DNA of 64,000 nucleotides from Prostheceraeus crozeri (Eukaryota > Platyhelminthes > Polycladida > Euryleptidae). Both the position numbers and the translations under genes were made by a program. Of the stretch, positions 23,601 through 33,805 are shown piece after piece (within the stretch, counting starts at the first letter, position 1; every line of letters begins with the position of its first letter). The notes under the pieces are model-generated. The model was not told the DNA's origin. It worked only from the letters and a program-made list of their open reading frames with translations, and ran no database searches. Location: assembly GCA_907163375.1 (NCBI GenBank), contig CAJQUW010015391.1, positions 806,001 through 870,000 on the forward strand, written 5' to 3'.

Positions 23601-23930
23601 GTGAAGATACGTTTTGTCAAATATTTTGTGCTCCTCAAGTGTCAGAACGCAGGAAACTTGGATAAGTTAATGAATACACGATCCCAAGTGTCGGTTGCTT
23701 TTGTACGATTTGTGCATCTTCTGTCGGGTAAAAATAGCATATGAAATTCCCCTGGTATTGAAAGGATGCCTTCGCATTCTTTTGACATTGATATTCGTTA
23801 GGACTTTCGAAGTGGAGTGGTACGCCATAGTGTTGCCTGATCTGATAGGAACCAAGTTCAGCTTTAAGCAGTAATGGAGAGGTTTTGGTCTGCGGCTTAC
23901 AGTGAAACATTCTCCAAGAGCTATATTTCA
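20697..23930 (-). repeat. Diverged tandem duplication (~1.5 kb unit) of a coding-derived sequence
   Basis: Copy A (about 20850-22400) and copy B (about 22400-23930) align end to end in the same orientation with offsets of about 1505-1540 bases and many one-base indels. Matching landmarks include cctttcgaccctctcaaatg (20920 and 22490) and tttgacattgatattcgt (22281 and 23782). On the minus strand, related peptides survive in both copies: SMHLRGSKG, ARQDTSQ/AKQDTSQ, SKDEERF. A minus-strand frame just past copy A (20915-20697) reads AAVIDLLSLRWTSITKI and onward to a stop after FFRENML. I do not recognise the protein. The pattern suggests a decayed gene or element duplicated before or during decay. 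Confidence 0.55.
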
Positions 23931-24254
23931 TCAGTGTTTCATTCGGTTCAGATGAATGTATTTCTAATCACACCAAAATGCAATTTCCAGTACCCAATAA
24001 ATTCATTGTGGTAGCGGGAAAAGGACAGAAACCAATAAAAGTAGTATTATTACTTTTCAGAAAACAACAAAAAACTGTCGTCTGCCATAGACAGAATATG
24101 TCAATTCCCAATTAAGTCAGCAGCAAATGGTGCCGCATATGCGTTGAATTCAGTCAGTCAGTCCGATGTTCATCCCTGATTACTGGATACCGCGTTACCT
24201 TCACCAGGGCCTGCGACTACGCATATGATTTTGGAATAATTAAAAATTGCAGCG
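23931..24254. other. No recognised gene
   Basis: No similarity seen between the tandem duplication and the LINE remnant. Confidence 0.4.
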
Positions 24255-24905
24255 GTGGCATCTCATTTCTATTTAAGGGTGACAGCTGCTGTTCTAGAGC
24301 AGAGTAGCACTGGACATTTGGATTTGGACCACGCCCTAACATGCAAAAGAAGTCCCGATGTGATTTCAAGACACAATACTGTTAGAGACCACTTCGCGAG
24401 GTATGCCAGTGGGCGAATCTGCGACCGAGCATTGAAAGGGGTGCTGGCTTAGGGGTGACAGATATAAATAGACGACCTCCGACATCTTGCTTCCAGACTG
24501 GGCCTTGGTCAGAGACCAGGAGCGATTGATCTCACGGTGGTACACCCGCTTTCTACAAACAATATTTCCGTAGCGAGTACAACCATGAGATCTTTCCTTG
24601 ACATCGCTGAATGTCGCAAGCACTCCTCCAACGACTCGAAATGTGCAGAACTCGGGTGGAGATGTCTACCAATGGCGGTGTCTGTTTTCGGAGAATGGGG
24701 GAAGGAGTCGAAGGATGTATTTTCGCGCATTGGTAGAAAATTATCCATGTTGACTGGATCCCGCTTTTCTGAGGTCAGAGCTGCAATAATAAGAAAGCTT
24801 CTGGTGGCCTTGATGCGCTGTAATGCCCGATCTCTTCTGGCACACAAGGAATGCATAATTGGACAGGAAGAGCTTGCCATTGCTGGCAAACCTCTTAGGT
24901 TCTGA
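24255..24905 (+). pseudogene. LINE ORF2 C-terminal remnant, frameshifted
   Basis: The first frame contains LDLDHALTCKRSPDVISRHN then TVRDHFARY. This is the zinc-coordinating C-terminal segment of many LINE polymerases, where the family pattern is DHAL.C..GG....RHN..RD. After a frame change near 24455 the sequence RRPPTSCFQTGPW appears, followed by IDLTVVHPLSTN. From 24537 a 122-residue frame gives SKCAELGWRCLPMAVSVFGE and W, then FSRIGRKLS and MRCNARSLLAH, the typical end of such ORFs. The reverse transcriptase and endonuclease are missing. The copy is 5'-truncated, as is usual for LINE insertions, and has at least two frameshifts. Confidence 0.7.
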
Positions 24906-25074
24906 GCCAGATTTTCTTTTCTCACAGTTTATGTGCCTTTTTTATCTATAGGGGTTGTTTTAACAGAGTTTCGTAGGACAATGATTTGTTAATTTCTAGC
25001 TTTTTTAATTCCTTTTTTTGCCTTTTTTACAGCGAATATTTAACTTCTGTTACTCGTACATTAGTGTTCATATG

Positions 25075-26021
25075 GGTCATTCCACGACGATTCATCCATC
25101 CAATTTTTGGAAAATTTTGTGGCACTCAGTCTCAGATTTTGCTCATTATTGGATAAATGCTTACTATACCATAGAAAACACCAAATCTGAAATATTAACT
25201 TCCAATTTTGAATAGAGCGGGATCTAAAGCTATTTTTAGAAATTTAATTTTTTCCAAATTTTTGAAATTCTCAAAATTTGAATTTTTACGCGGCTGTAAC
25301 TTTCTTCTGTATGTTCGTTACTCAACCAAACTTTGCATGCAGCATTAGTTTGGTATAAAGGAATTCCTGTATGAATTTCAACGGGTAACTGGCATGTAGA
25401 GCGGAGCTACATGGCTCCAAAGATGGTAAAAAAATATGGTCCGCGAAAAAACACAAAAAATTTAACTTATCTCACAACTTTCTGTATTCTTGTTACCCGT
25501 AATAACCATGATAATTGTGTTGCTGTACATCAGTGTGTTTCACATCTGTGATCTTAAGCGGTAACCAGAATACGGAGAGCTACACCAAGCGTTCAAAGAT
25601 CGTGTTTTTTCAAAAAATGCCAAAAATTGCTGTTTTCAAGCTGGGCTAGTTTTTTTCTGTATTTCAGTTTTGTTTGACTCTAAATTGATACTGAAACTCA
25701 GAAACATGCTCAATTACTTGTAGAAGAAATTTGATCAAGTAACCGATAGTTAAAGTGGTATAAATTGGGCAATTTTGATTTTGCACATTTTTTCAATATA
25801 TGATGTCAATATCATATGAGTACTATCGAGTAGTAGCATTTATAGTACAATAGCACTTGAAAACGTTAAGTTGGTGAGCGGTGAGAAATTATTCCCTTTG
25901 ACGGACATCATATATGAAACTTTAATATATTGCAATAGAGTATAATGACTTTCGAAGTTCGAGTTTTGTTGGACTAGATATGCTTTATCAATCGACATTG
26001 TACTTTTGAATAGTAAAGTTT
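25075..26021 (+). repeat. Left arm of long inverted repeat
   Basis: Pairs with 27451-28393. By eye, differences are a few substitutions and short indels; for example gagcggg near 25220 is represented by ccctctc in the partner. A single-stranded copy would form a hairpin with a ~0.9-kb stem. Confidence 0.85.
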
Positions 26022-26249
26022 CAAATTCTCAGGATCGATTTATCCTGCTATGAAATTCAGTCAGTCATCGCCGTGCAATATCTATGTATCTTGCCTAAAC
26101 AAGCCTGCATTTCCACATGAAAAGTCTGAACTATACTCATTGACAAAATTTTTGAAACATTTACTTCTTTAACTTCTTTCATTTTTGACTGGTATATATA
26201 CATGTATGTATGATACCTTGACAATTTAGTCACAATCTCCACCAAGTCG

Positions 26250-26700
26250 CTAGCAAAGAAAAACAACGCACGTAGCAGGTTCAACTTTAATAGCGCGTGT
26301 GCCCCCCTCTAGCTCCAATGCATTCAGTAATCCGAGATGGCATGGATTCACAAAGTTTCTGAATGAAGGATGTTCAAGGAGAAGCCACTGCTCTGTCAGT
26401 CTTTCAGAGAGAATCTTCAGGGACACTGGTGGAAGTGAATAGCGGTCTCTCACTCGCCGCCCAAGCTCGTACCAGACTTGTTCAATGGGTGACAAGTCAG
26501 GTGAGCGTGCAGGCCAGTCAAGGGTTTGAATGTTCAATCCCCTAACAGTGGCAATGACAGCCGAGGAGCGATGTGGTCTTGCGTTGTCGTCTTGGAAGAC
26601 GAGATCCTCCACCCTGACCACTGGGGCAACAACAGGAAGCACAATTTCATTGAGATACCTCTCTCCAGTCAACGTGCCTTTGATGATGACTGCTGTCGTT
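26250..26700 (-). pseudogene. Tc1-type transposase C-terminal fragment
   Basis: The 140-residue frame contains LVFQDDNARPHRS (second catalytic aspartate region) and WPARSPDLSPIEQVW, with 34 residues between D and E as in Tc1 elements. The N-terminal paired-like DNA-binding domain and first aspartate are missing. Near the C-terminus a C-run at 26300 shifts the frame: the adjacent frame would read GGHTRY and stop, the usual Tc1 ending, while the present frame runs on. It is a truncated, inactive copy lying between the two long arms. Confidence 0.8.
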
Positions 26701-27450
26701 CGTCAAACTGTTGCTTTTTTATTTTACAAAAGCTGGATTTCAGTTCACGTTTATGTTCAATTTGTAAAAGCAATTGTGACAGTTATATCTATCGATATCA
26801 AAATTTGAAATTTGACCACAATAGATCTTTCTCCATTCTCTAATGTGTTGAATGGTAATACATAGAAAGCGAGATATTGCATCATACCTGAGAAAAAAAT
26901 GAAACAAACTTCAATTCAAGCCAATGATAGTTTGTTTCATTAACTATGTCAATGAGTATATATTTTATTCAGGTGTGATTTAATAATAGCGGTTCGCTAA
27001 GTGCATGACGATCTCGAATATGATGAGTGAAAGGCAGATGAGAGATTCTCAGTGCCATTTAAAAATACAGAATGGTAGCCTATATATGAGATCCTTGACT
27101 GATTATGCCTACCAATCAGTAGTAAGGCAACATTGATACCTGGGAAAATGTTGCTGCTCCTAGGAAAAGATCAAGAAAATGAAGTTCGAAATTCTGTCGA
27201 CAATACATTAGGTGATCTATTAGTGTCTACTAGATTGATATTAATGGTTCATGGGCTTCGCTCAGAAAACATTCTGCATAACTGAGTCAGTCAAAAGCTA
27301 TTTACAGTATCACAACATGAAATAAATGCAGTTTCCGTTTTTGCGGTTCATTGCGAATGATATCTTACCATTGGAATGAATGGTAGCTTACCGTAGATGA
27401 AATTGCTACAAGTAATAAAGTAAGATAATTGGATCCTGAGCATTCCGCAC
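26701..27450. other. Interior of the long-inverted-repeat element, no gene recognised
   Basis: AT-rich sequence without recognisable domains. The ORF at 27429-27632 lies mostly in the right arm and is not supported. Confidence 0.4.
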
Positions 27451-28393
27451 AAACTCTACTATTCAAAAGTACAATGTCGATTGATAAAGCATATCTAGTC
27501 CAACAAAACTCGAACTTCGAAAGTCATTATACTCTATTGCAATACATTAAAGTTTCATATATGATGTCTATCAAAGGGAATAATTTCTCACCGCTCACCA
27601 ACTTAACGTTTTCAAGTGCTATTGTACTATAAATGCTACTACTCGATAGTACTCATATAATATTGACATCATATATTGAAAAAATGTGCAAAATCAAAAT
27701 TGCCCAATTTATACCACTTTAACTATCGGTTACTTGATCAAATTTCTTCTACAAGTAATTGAGCATGTTTCTGAGTTTCAGTATCAATTTAGAGTCAAAC
27801 AAAACTGAAATACAGAAAAAAACTAGCCCAGCTTGAAAACAGCAATTTTTGGCATTTTTTGAAAAAACACGATCTTTGAACGCTTGGTGTAGCTCTCCGT
27901 ATTCTGGTTACCGCTTAAGATCACAGATGTGAAACACACTGATGTACAGCAACACAATTATCATGGTTATTACCGGTAACAAGAATACAGAAAGTTGCGA
28001 GATAAGTTAAATTTTTTGTGTTTTTTCGCGGACCATATTTTTTTACCATCTTTGGAGCCATGTAGCTCCGCTCTACATGCCAGTTACCCGTTGAAATTCA
28101 TACAGGAATTCCTTTATACCAAACTAATGCTGCATGCAAAGTTTGGTTGAGTAACGAACATACAGAAGAAAGTTACAGCCGCGTAAAAATTCAAATTTTG
28201 AGAATTTCAAAAATTTGGAAAAAATTAAATTTCTAAAAATAGCTTTAGATCCCTCTCTATTCAAAATTGGAAGTTAATATTTCAGATTTGGTGTTTTCTA
28301 TGGTATAGTAAGCATTTATCCAATAATGAGCAAAATCTGAGACTGAGTGCCACAAAATTTTCCAAAAATTGGATGAATCGTCGTGGAATGACC
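27451..28393 (-). repeat. Right arm of long inverted repeat
   Basis: Inverted copy of 25075-26021. It ends ggaatgacc followed by tatg and then a (TA)n run. Confidence 0.85.
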
Positions 28394-28423
28394 TATGTAT
28401 ATATATATATTGTCTTTTGTTCA

Positions 28424-28463
28424 CCTGATGATGGCATCTGTACAACGTTGCTGAAACATGTCG
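28424..28463 (+). ncRNA. Possible hammerhead-ribozyme motif
   Basis: CTGATGA at 28425-28431, then ggca and tgct that can pair as a short stem II around a loop, then GAAAC at 28453-28457 and a GTC a few bases on. These are the conserved hammerhead boxes in the right order. Stem III would be minimal, as in retroelement-encoded forms. Penelope-like elements are a frequent source. No flanking element was recognised; function is unproven. Confidence 0.35.
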
Positions 28464-28488
28464 TGTCTAGAAGAACTATTTGTTTTTC

Positions 28489-28494
<6 letters not shown>

Positions 28495-28522
<28 letters not shown>
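28495..28522. repeat. (AT)n microsatellite
   Basis: Alternating AT run of about 28 bases just upstream of the LINE remnant. Confidence 0.95.
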
Positions 28523-28525
<3 letters not shown>

Positions 28526-28529
28526 TATT

Positions 28530-29011
28530 TGCCGCTCTAATTCAGGAAGAACTGCACGACATACTGAGGCCAACGATATAATTCGAAGATCGCTAGTTTC
28601 TGGCAGCTTGCCTGCTATTCTTGAGCCGCACGGTCTCTGTCGAGATGACGGGAAGAGGCCGGATGGTGTAACTCTAACCCCCTGGAGCAGAGGGAGGCAG
28701 CTGTCTGGGATTTCACATGTGTCGATACCCTTGCCACAAGCAACCTCGAAATTTCAAGCCTCGAAGGGAGAAGTCAGCTTCACGAGCGAAGGACGAAAAG
28801 CGGAAAAAGTATGAAGGTCTGCAGTGCCTGGGGAATGGAAGCGCTGACGATTATCAAAGCAATAGGCAAATGGATCGCGGACGTCACGGGTGAAGCTCGG
28901 GCAACATTTTTGAAACAGCGCCTGAGTCTTGCAATACAGAGAGGCAATGCAACGAGCATATTGTCTTGTTTCCCAGTGTGCAGAGACCTGAACGAAATCA
29001 GCTATCGTTAA
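28530..29011 (+). pseudogene. LINE ORF2 C-terminal remnant, second family
   Basis: The first frame reads RTARHTEANDIIRRSLVSGS then ILEPHGLCRDDGKRPDGVTL and TPWSRGRQLS. This is the C-terminal block of a common invertebrate LINE polymerase family, whose pattern is RH.E.N.II.R.L......LEP.GL.R.DGKRPDG.TL.PW..G. After a frame change near 28800, the frame at 28811-29011 gives WGMEALTIIKAIGKW, TGEARATFLKQRLSLAIQRG and NATSIL, the usual terminus. It differs from the LINE at 24.3 kb. AT microsatellites bracket it (28495-28522, 29100-29125). Confidence 0.75.
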
Positions 29012-30235
29012 TTATCTTATTTAAATGTAAGCTTCGTCTTCTTCTTTGTATCTGCTATGAGATGTCGAAAGAAATAAAAGTTTTATTCGTTTTATGAATG
29101 TATATATATATATATATATATATTAATATCAGACTTCATTAAAAGACAGATGATAATTGCGAAAATGTACCACATTGAACCACCGGCATTACATCCTCAA
29201 CTAAAAAAAGTGGAAACTTTATGCTTTAAGACATACTTCTTATAACAAATAAACATGATTTCTCTAATAATGTCAACTGGTTATACTGTATCATTAATTT
29301 CACAGGATTTCCCAAAATTTCAATGAAGAAGTGCATTTCAAGAAAATCGGAAATGTTCTTTTAATACAGCCAAAAACCTGCGTATATTTTCATTACACAT
29401 AATTTTTCTCAAGCATTATCTATCAATTTCATTACTGTAGTAGTTTAAACTTTTTCAATGCAGTCTTATTTGTACACGAGCACGTTTTTGAAACGTTTAC
29501 GATGTGGGACACACATTGAACAACCCAATGTTGGGCACCATGGACATGGTTCATAGTGTCCCGCTTCGATGCTGATACTGTCTTTTATTGAGTGAACGAA
29601 GTGATTTATAAGTTTTGACATGTGATTATACTACAAATTGGTCAATAATGCTATCAACTTGAATATATAGAAATATTTGCGCTGTTATGGTATTCGTTTT
29701 TGTGCAGTACAACTCTTTCCGAGAACAAAACATAATAATAGCGCAGCATGGCGAAGAATGATAAAAAATTGGTGATCTCAATCAAGAATACACTGGAGCC
29801 TCCCTTGCTGGTGAAACAAATTGAATTGCTGATGCTTCTTGTTTTGGCTTTTGATGATTTCTCAGCTTTTTTCCAGGCCTACTCATGTCTTACTTGTCTA
29901 CATGTAATGCGTTATGCCGACAGCCATGCTTTATTTGATTATCACAATGATAAATGAAATTGTGTATCAATATATTTAGCACTAATGCTCTTACATGGCT
30001 TCTTGTATCGATGAATAATGCTATTAGAGTTAATAGGCTTATGAACATTTTACTTTCAGACAATAGCATGTGTCTTTTCATATTAAACTTCTGCTATCAT
30101 TTCTGACATTAAAAGTCTTAATCTATGAATTTTGTTGTTTGATTTTGATAATTCATGAACTGAAGCTATAGAACTGATACATAAAGGCTTGATAAGAGAA
30201 GCAAGAAGTTAAATAGGAGAGCAATAGATAAAGTT
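29012..30235. other. No recognised gene; AT microsatellite and terminal-like words
   Basis: A TA run lies at about 29100-29125. The words acattgaacc (29173) and acattgaac (29509) resemble the palindromic motif found at 30236-30271. The ORF at 29748-29957 has no recognised domain. Confidence 0.4.
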
Positions 30236-30271
30236 GGTTCAATGTGCCCCACGTATGGGGCACATTGAACC
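30236..30271. repeat. Perfect 15-bp palindrome GGTTCAATGTGCCCC with 6-base loop
   Basis: GGTTCAATGTGCCCC, loop acgtat, then GGGGCACATTGAACC. The right half also starts a possible MITE ending with gttcaatgtgcccc at 30422-30435. Confidence 0.85.
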
Positions 30272-30435
30272 ACTTTGGCAAAAGAATTCTGCGGAGATGA
30301 AATGTTGGAGAAACGTCCAGCAACTTAGAGATTACTTTGCGTGCCCTCAACTTTTCATCCGAGTTTGATTTTGGTTCATTTGATTTAGTATATTCAAACT
30401 ACCGAGAAAAGTTCAGAACATGTTCAATGTGCCCC
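30257..30435. mobile_element. Possible ~180-bp MITE with GGGGCACATTGAAC termini
   Basis: ggggcacattgaac at the left and its exact complement at the right (30422-30435) bound 179 bases. No target duplication was evident because the left end abuts the other half of the palindrome. Confidence 0.4.
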
Positions 30436-32460
30436 ACTCACCCCTACTTCAATGTTTATGTCGGTACCGGTATCTGCATTAAGACACTGTATAGTATGAT
30501 ACATGTGATACATTCTCAGTATATCTACAACAGTTAAAAAGCTTTTTTTCGATCTTTTTGAATTCTTTTTGAACGACAAATTTTTCCAAAACTTTGTAAT
30601 ATTAGAGTTATGAACGATAAAGGCAACAGACAGCGATTGGTCGTAAGCAGAGCATGTTTAGAGAATATCAGTCGGCTTCTCTTATCATTATCGTATTCTG
30701 GATTTTCTTCCACGCTTGAAATTCTTCCGTGATTCAGGAAATACATGTACAAGCTATGACCAGTGACTTTCTGGTTTTGGGTATTGTACAACATGTACAT
30801 TATGTTTAGGGATCAGGTGGTGAATTCATCAGAAGGTAGTTGAAGGCTTTAGAGGCGGATTATATGACTCAAGAATGTCTAATATTTCTACAGGAGCAGT
30901 GGTTCTCGAGTTGACGCGAATGACGTGAAATTTGGTGACGCTGTGACTTATTATTTTCACATTCTTGGTGAGATGAAAATTAGCAATTGGCCAGCAAATA
31001 TTGAAATTAAAAGGCTGGATGCAAATTCAATAAGTAAGGAACGATAGATGTTGCTTCCTTGTAACTCTACATGCTTGCTTGATGTTGGCCGCGGCTACTA
31101 TTCGAGGCAACGGCTCTAGAGAACTTAGCAATGCCGTACATTTACACATGCACACGCACGCATTTCCTAAATATCACAAGCGTTATATGGATGTACAATA
31201 TGCCTGTGTCTTACCTATTTCTGCATTATAGGCCTAGCGGTTTTAATGAACATAAAGGCTTCATTAAAAAGTGTGAATATACCAGCTGCATGTATATGTT
31301 AAAAATAAGATGAGGCATATTTAGTCTATTTTTAAGTTCGAATTTTCACTAGGTGTACCTTTAGTTTACGTAGGCCTACAAGCATTAGCATAGTTGACCA
31401 GCTGACCGAATATAATGATCTAGGTATCATCGATTCTCAGGTCGATTTCATTGCTAAGCTGACGAGCACTCGAGACAACATTCACTGAAGCAAAAGCTAT
31501 TACAGTTACACACTTGAAGTCAACAATCAATAGAAGACATGAACTACCTTACCACCATTCAACCAGCATCGCAATTCTTAATATCATTCATTTTTTTATA
31601 AATCTTCACACCGAGTTTGCTGACCGACATTTGACCATCGACCGTTAAGAAGACGCTGGACGCCGAAGGGCCGTCACGCTGTGCGAAGTGTAACTTATTA
31701 CTTCTGACTTTTGACCAATAAAGTATATCGAGTCAGAAACTCATTTAACTTACCTGTGAACTACAATCATTAATTGACTTATAATACACACTAATTATGT
31801 AGGTCTTATCTCTGATCCCAGATTGAAGACCCACAAATCAGAATTCTTTGAAGCAAAAGCGAAGCACTGTGAAAGATATGCATGCTCATGGAAATCCTGA
31901 GCTACGCCGTCGATAGCAGTCGTCGGGTCATCGCTCCATGCGCAGTTCTGCATTGTTCTTGGTAAGAAGATGGCGAGCTATTCGTTTGACGTCAATTTAC
32001 TGTAACTTCAGGTTATATGACATGCATAGTTTATCGACAAAAGTTTTTCTCAAAACGCTGAACTTTCCGATTATGAAGAAACCAGAAACGCACGACAACC
32101 TGGGTAGAATCTACAGCGACTTTAAGTTGAGAATGAACAAGTTCTCCTATTCAGACTGTGTTAAGTTCCAAGGCTTCTGCCCATCTGATAAGGTTTGCTC
32201 GTGTACCGCAAATTTTGCTGAATTTCCGTTTTAGTTATCCATATCATGAGCGTTGAAGCCAAATTCTATGCACGCACTTAATTTACTATTGGTCATCAGG
32301 TGAACAAAGAAATCAATTTCATGTCAAAAATTTCGTCTCATCTCATCAGTCAAGTTACTGATTACGTGACTTTTTAATAGTGATCTCGGCTATTATTCGA
32401 AGAAATACGTATTTACAAAATACAATTTCAGATTCTATAGATGCGTTCTTCTCTTACGAT
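30436..32460. other. Mostly no recognised gene; one doubtful exon
   Basis: The plus-strand frame 31938-32234 contains DNLGRIYSDFKLRMNKFSYS and CVKFQGFCPSDK before a gt-containing word (aaggtttgc), and looks somewhat coding. No family was recognised and the splice signals are weak. The rest is AT-rich without features. Confidence 0.3.
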
Positions 32461-32466
32461 TTATTC
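32461..32466 (-). terminator. Candidate polyadenylation signal AATAAA for the secreted-protein gene
   Basis: tttatt on the plus strand reads AATAAA on minus, about 205 bases after the stop codon at 32672. Confidence 0.4.
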
Positions 32467-32671
32467 ATTTAAAAACACATCATTTGAAATGATTGTCATC
32501 TGTTTTAAGACAACTGTGTATACAATTTACAGAAACATCAAAAGTAAGATATTCTGCAAAACTTCACTTTGCATCCAAACACCGGTGAGTTCCCAATGTA
32601 GCGTGTAATATGTGCAAGAAAGTTTTTAGTTTATGTTTGATATGTTTCTTTTTTGTTTTGTTAGAACATTT

Positions 32672-33118
32672 TCAATTTCTACATAAACACTCGGAGTCTC
32701 TTTCCAATCCTCGAAGGCAACAAACAATTCTGGGAACCATTTCAGAGGTTAAAGCTCTCATTGTAGACTCTACGTTAACCATGAAAGAAGTTATCTCTTT
32801 GTATATATTAGCCTCTTTTGTTCCGTTTGCTTCTCGCCCTTTTGCCACATAATAAGCGAATTTTTGAAATTCAGTAGGTATATAATACATGTATATGTTC
32901 TGAAGACGATCCATTACAGATGTTATGTCATTGCAGCTGGAATTTTCCTGATTACACGGCCAATCCTGCGGTATGTGGCCCATATTTCTGACAAATTCAT
33001 GAATCTTCTTCATAAGTAGCTGCTTTTGACTGCATTCTGATAGCTTTGATATTTCTGGGACATCCACACTCGTTGCATAGATGACGGTCAAAGACATTGA
33101 TGCCAAGAAGAACCACAT
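32672..33118 (-). CDS. Small secreted cysteine-containing protein (148 aa), host-gene candidate
   Basis: Not recognised as a known family. The frame begins MWFFLASMSLTVIYATS, a typical signal peptide with cleavage probably near residues 15-19. The mature part has seven cysteines (29, 55, 62, 133, 134, 144, 146), two N-glycosylation sequons (N59, N98) and long stretches that look helical (about 30-47, 64-95, 103-130). The size and layout resemble a helical secreted factor, but that is only an impression. Immediately upstream on the minus strand, tttatttcag precedes the c of cATG (AG at 33120-33121), an excellent 3' splice acceptor, so a noncoding first exon likely lies upstream. The LINE with its Polinton insertion begins only about 300 bases upstream, inside the presumed first intron or 5' flank. 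No stops or frameshifts break the exon. Confidence 0.6.
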   Translation of the reverse strand: MWFFLASMSLTVIYATSVDVPEISKLSECSQKQLLMKKIHEFVRNMGHIPQDWPCNQENSSCNDITSVMDRLQNIYMYYIPTEFQKFAYYVAKGREANGTKEANIYKEITSFMVNVESTMRALTSEMVPRIVCCLRGLERDSECLCRN

Positions 33119-33399
33119 GCTGAAATAAATGAATGATTGTTTTAATTAATGATTGACTTACTGCACTGGAAGCTGAAGATTTAACTTTGTATAGAAAATT
33201 AGCATTTATTCCGTACAATGCAAGTTAGAATGCACTGAAAAATGAAACAAGTTGTTAGAAAAATCAAAGTTAGAAAAGAAATTCCACAATATTTTGTCGG
33301 CGTTATTCATTCCCATTTAATCTTAGTTGCAAGCCATGCTGAAACGAGCTAGGACGATCTTTCTCAAAGTATTTTAGGACATTTTACATTTTGTGTATT

Positions 33400-33621
33400 C
33401 TCCTCAATGTTAGATCGCTATAATTCACTTTATCGTGAAAAATGCCTTGTGCCAGGACGTGGAGGGCAGAACTATCTTTATGCTTGTCCCACTTCATATC
33501 TCCGGAAAATGATGTGCCAAGAACTTTCATTTCGTTGACTGAGGGAATTGGAATCTTGAGTCATCGATTTGGATGATCTTGTTTTAAAAGCACATTAATT
33601 TAGTTTTTGATATATTGAGCT
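33400..33621 (-). pseudogene. LINE ORF2 continuation, left of the Polinton insertion
   Basis: Reading minus from 33621, the frame that was cut at the right-hand junction resumes: LKLNISKTKLMCF, the GLKLN..KT segment of LINE reverse transcriptases. After a frame change it reads VNEMKVLGTSFSGDMKWDKH, the conserved LG......KW..H thumb-side motif. This is the same LINE as 53092-55830; the Polinton split it between the KLK and NIS codons. It fades out near 33400 after IFHDKVNYSDLTLRRIHK. Confidence 0.8.
33616..33621 (+). repeat. 6-bp target duplication (left) tgagct
   Basis: Identical to 53092-53097 at the other end of the Polinton. Six-base duplications are the hallmark of Maverick/Polinton insertion. 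Confidence 0.95.
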
Positions 33622-33647
33622 AGTAGTAAGTAAAGGTCCATAATAAA

Positions 33648-33805
33648 CACAGCGCGCCCTGAAATGGGGTGGGTCCAATTCAAACACAGCGCGCCCTGAA
33701 ATGGGGTGGGTCCAATTCAAACACAGCGCGCTCTGAAATGGGGTGGGTCCAATACAAGCACAGCGCGCCTCGAAATGGCTAGCTCCCATACAAACACAGC
33801 GCGCC
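33648..33805 (+). repeat. Terminal 37-bp tandem repeats
   Basis: Units start with cacagcgcgccctgaaatgg at 33648, 33685, 33722, 33759 and partially 33796; the inner ones are progressively diverged. The mirrored set is at 52908-53068. They lie 26 bases from the element tip, a position suited to transposase or terminal-protein binding. Confidence 0.9.

Larger units (their letters stand above)
25075..28393. mobile_element. Long-terminal-inverted-repeat (foldback-type) element, 3.3 kb
   Basis: Near-perfect inverted arms, 25075-26021 and 27451-28393 (about 945 bp each), begin with ggtcattccacg. The four bases tatg flank both ends (25071-25074 and 28394-28397), so a 4-bp target duplication is likely. 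I found no open transposase that obviously belongs to the arms. The centre holds a Tc1-type fragment that may be a passenger. The superfamily is unassigned. Confidence 0.75.

Noticed and set aside
24509-24925. 138-residue minus-strand ORF
   Set aside because: Antisense shadow of the plus-strand LINE C-terminal remnant, which has clear family motifs.
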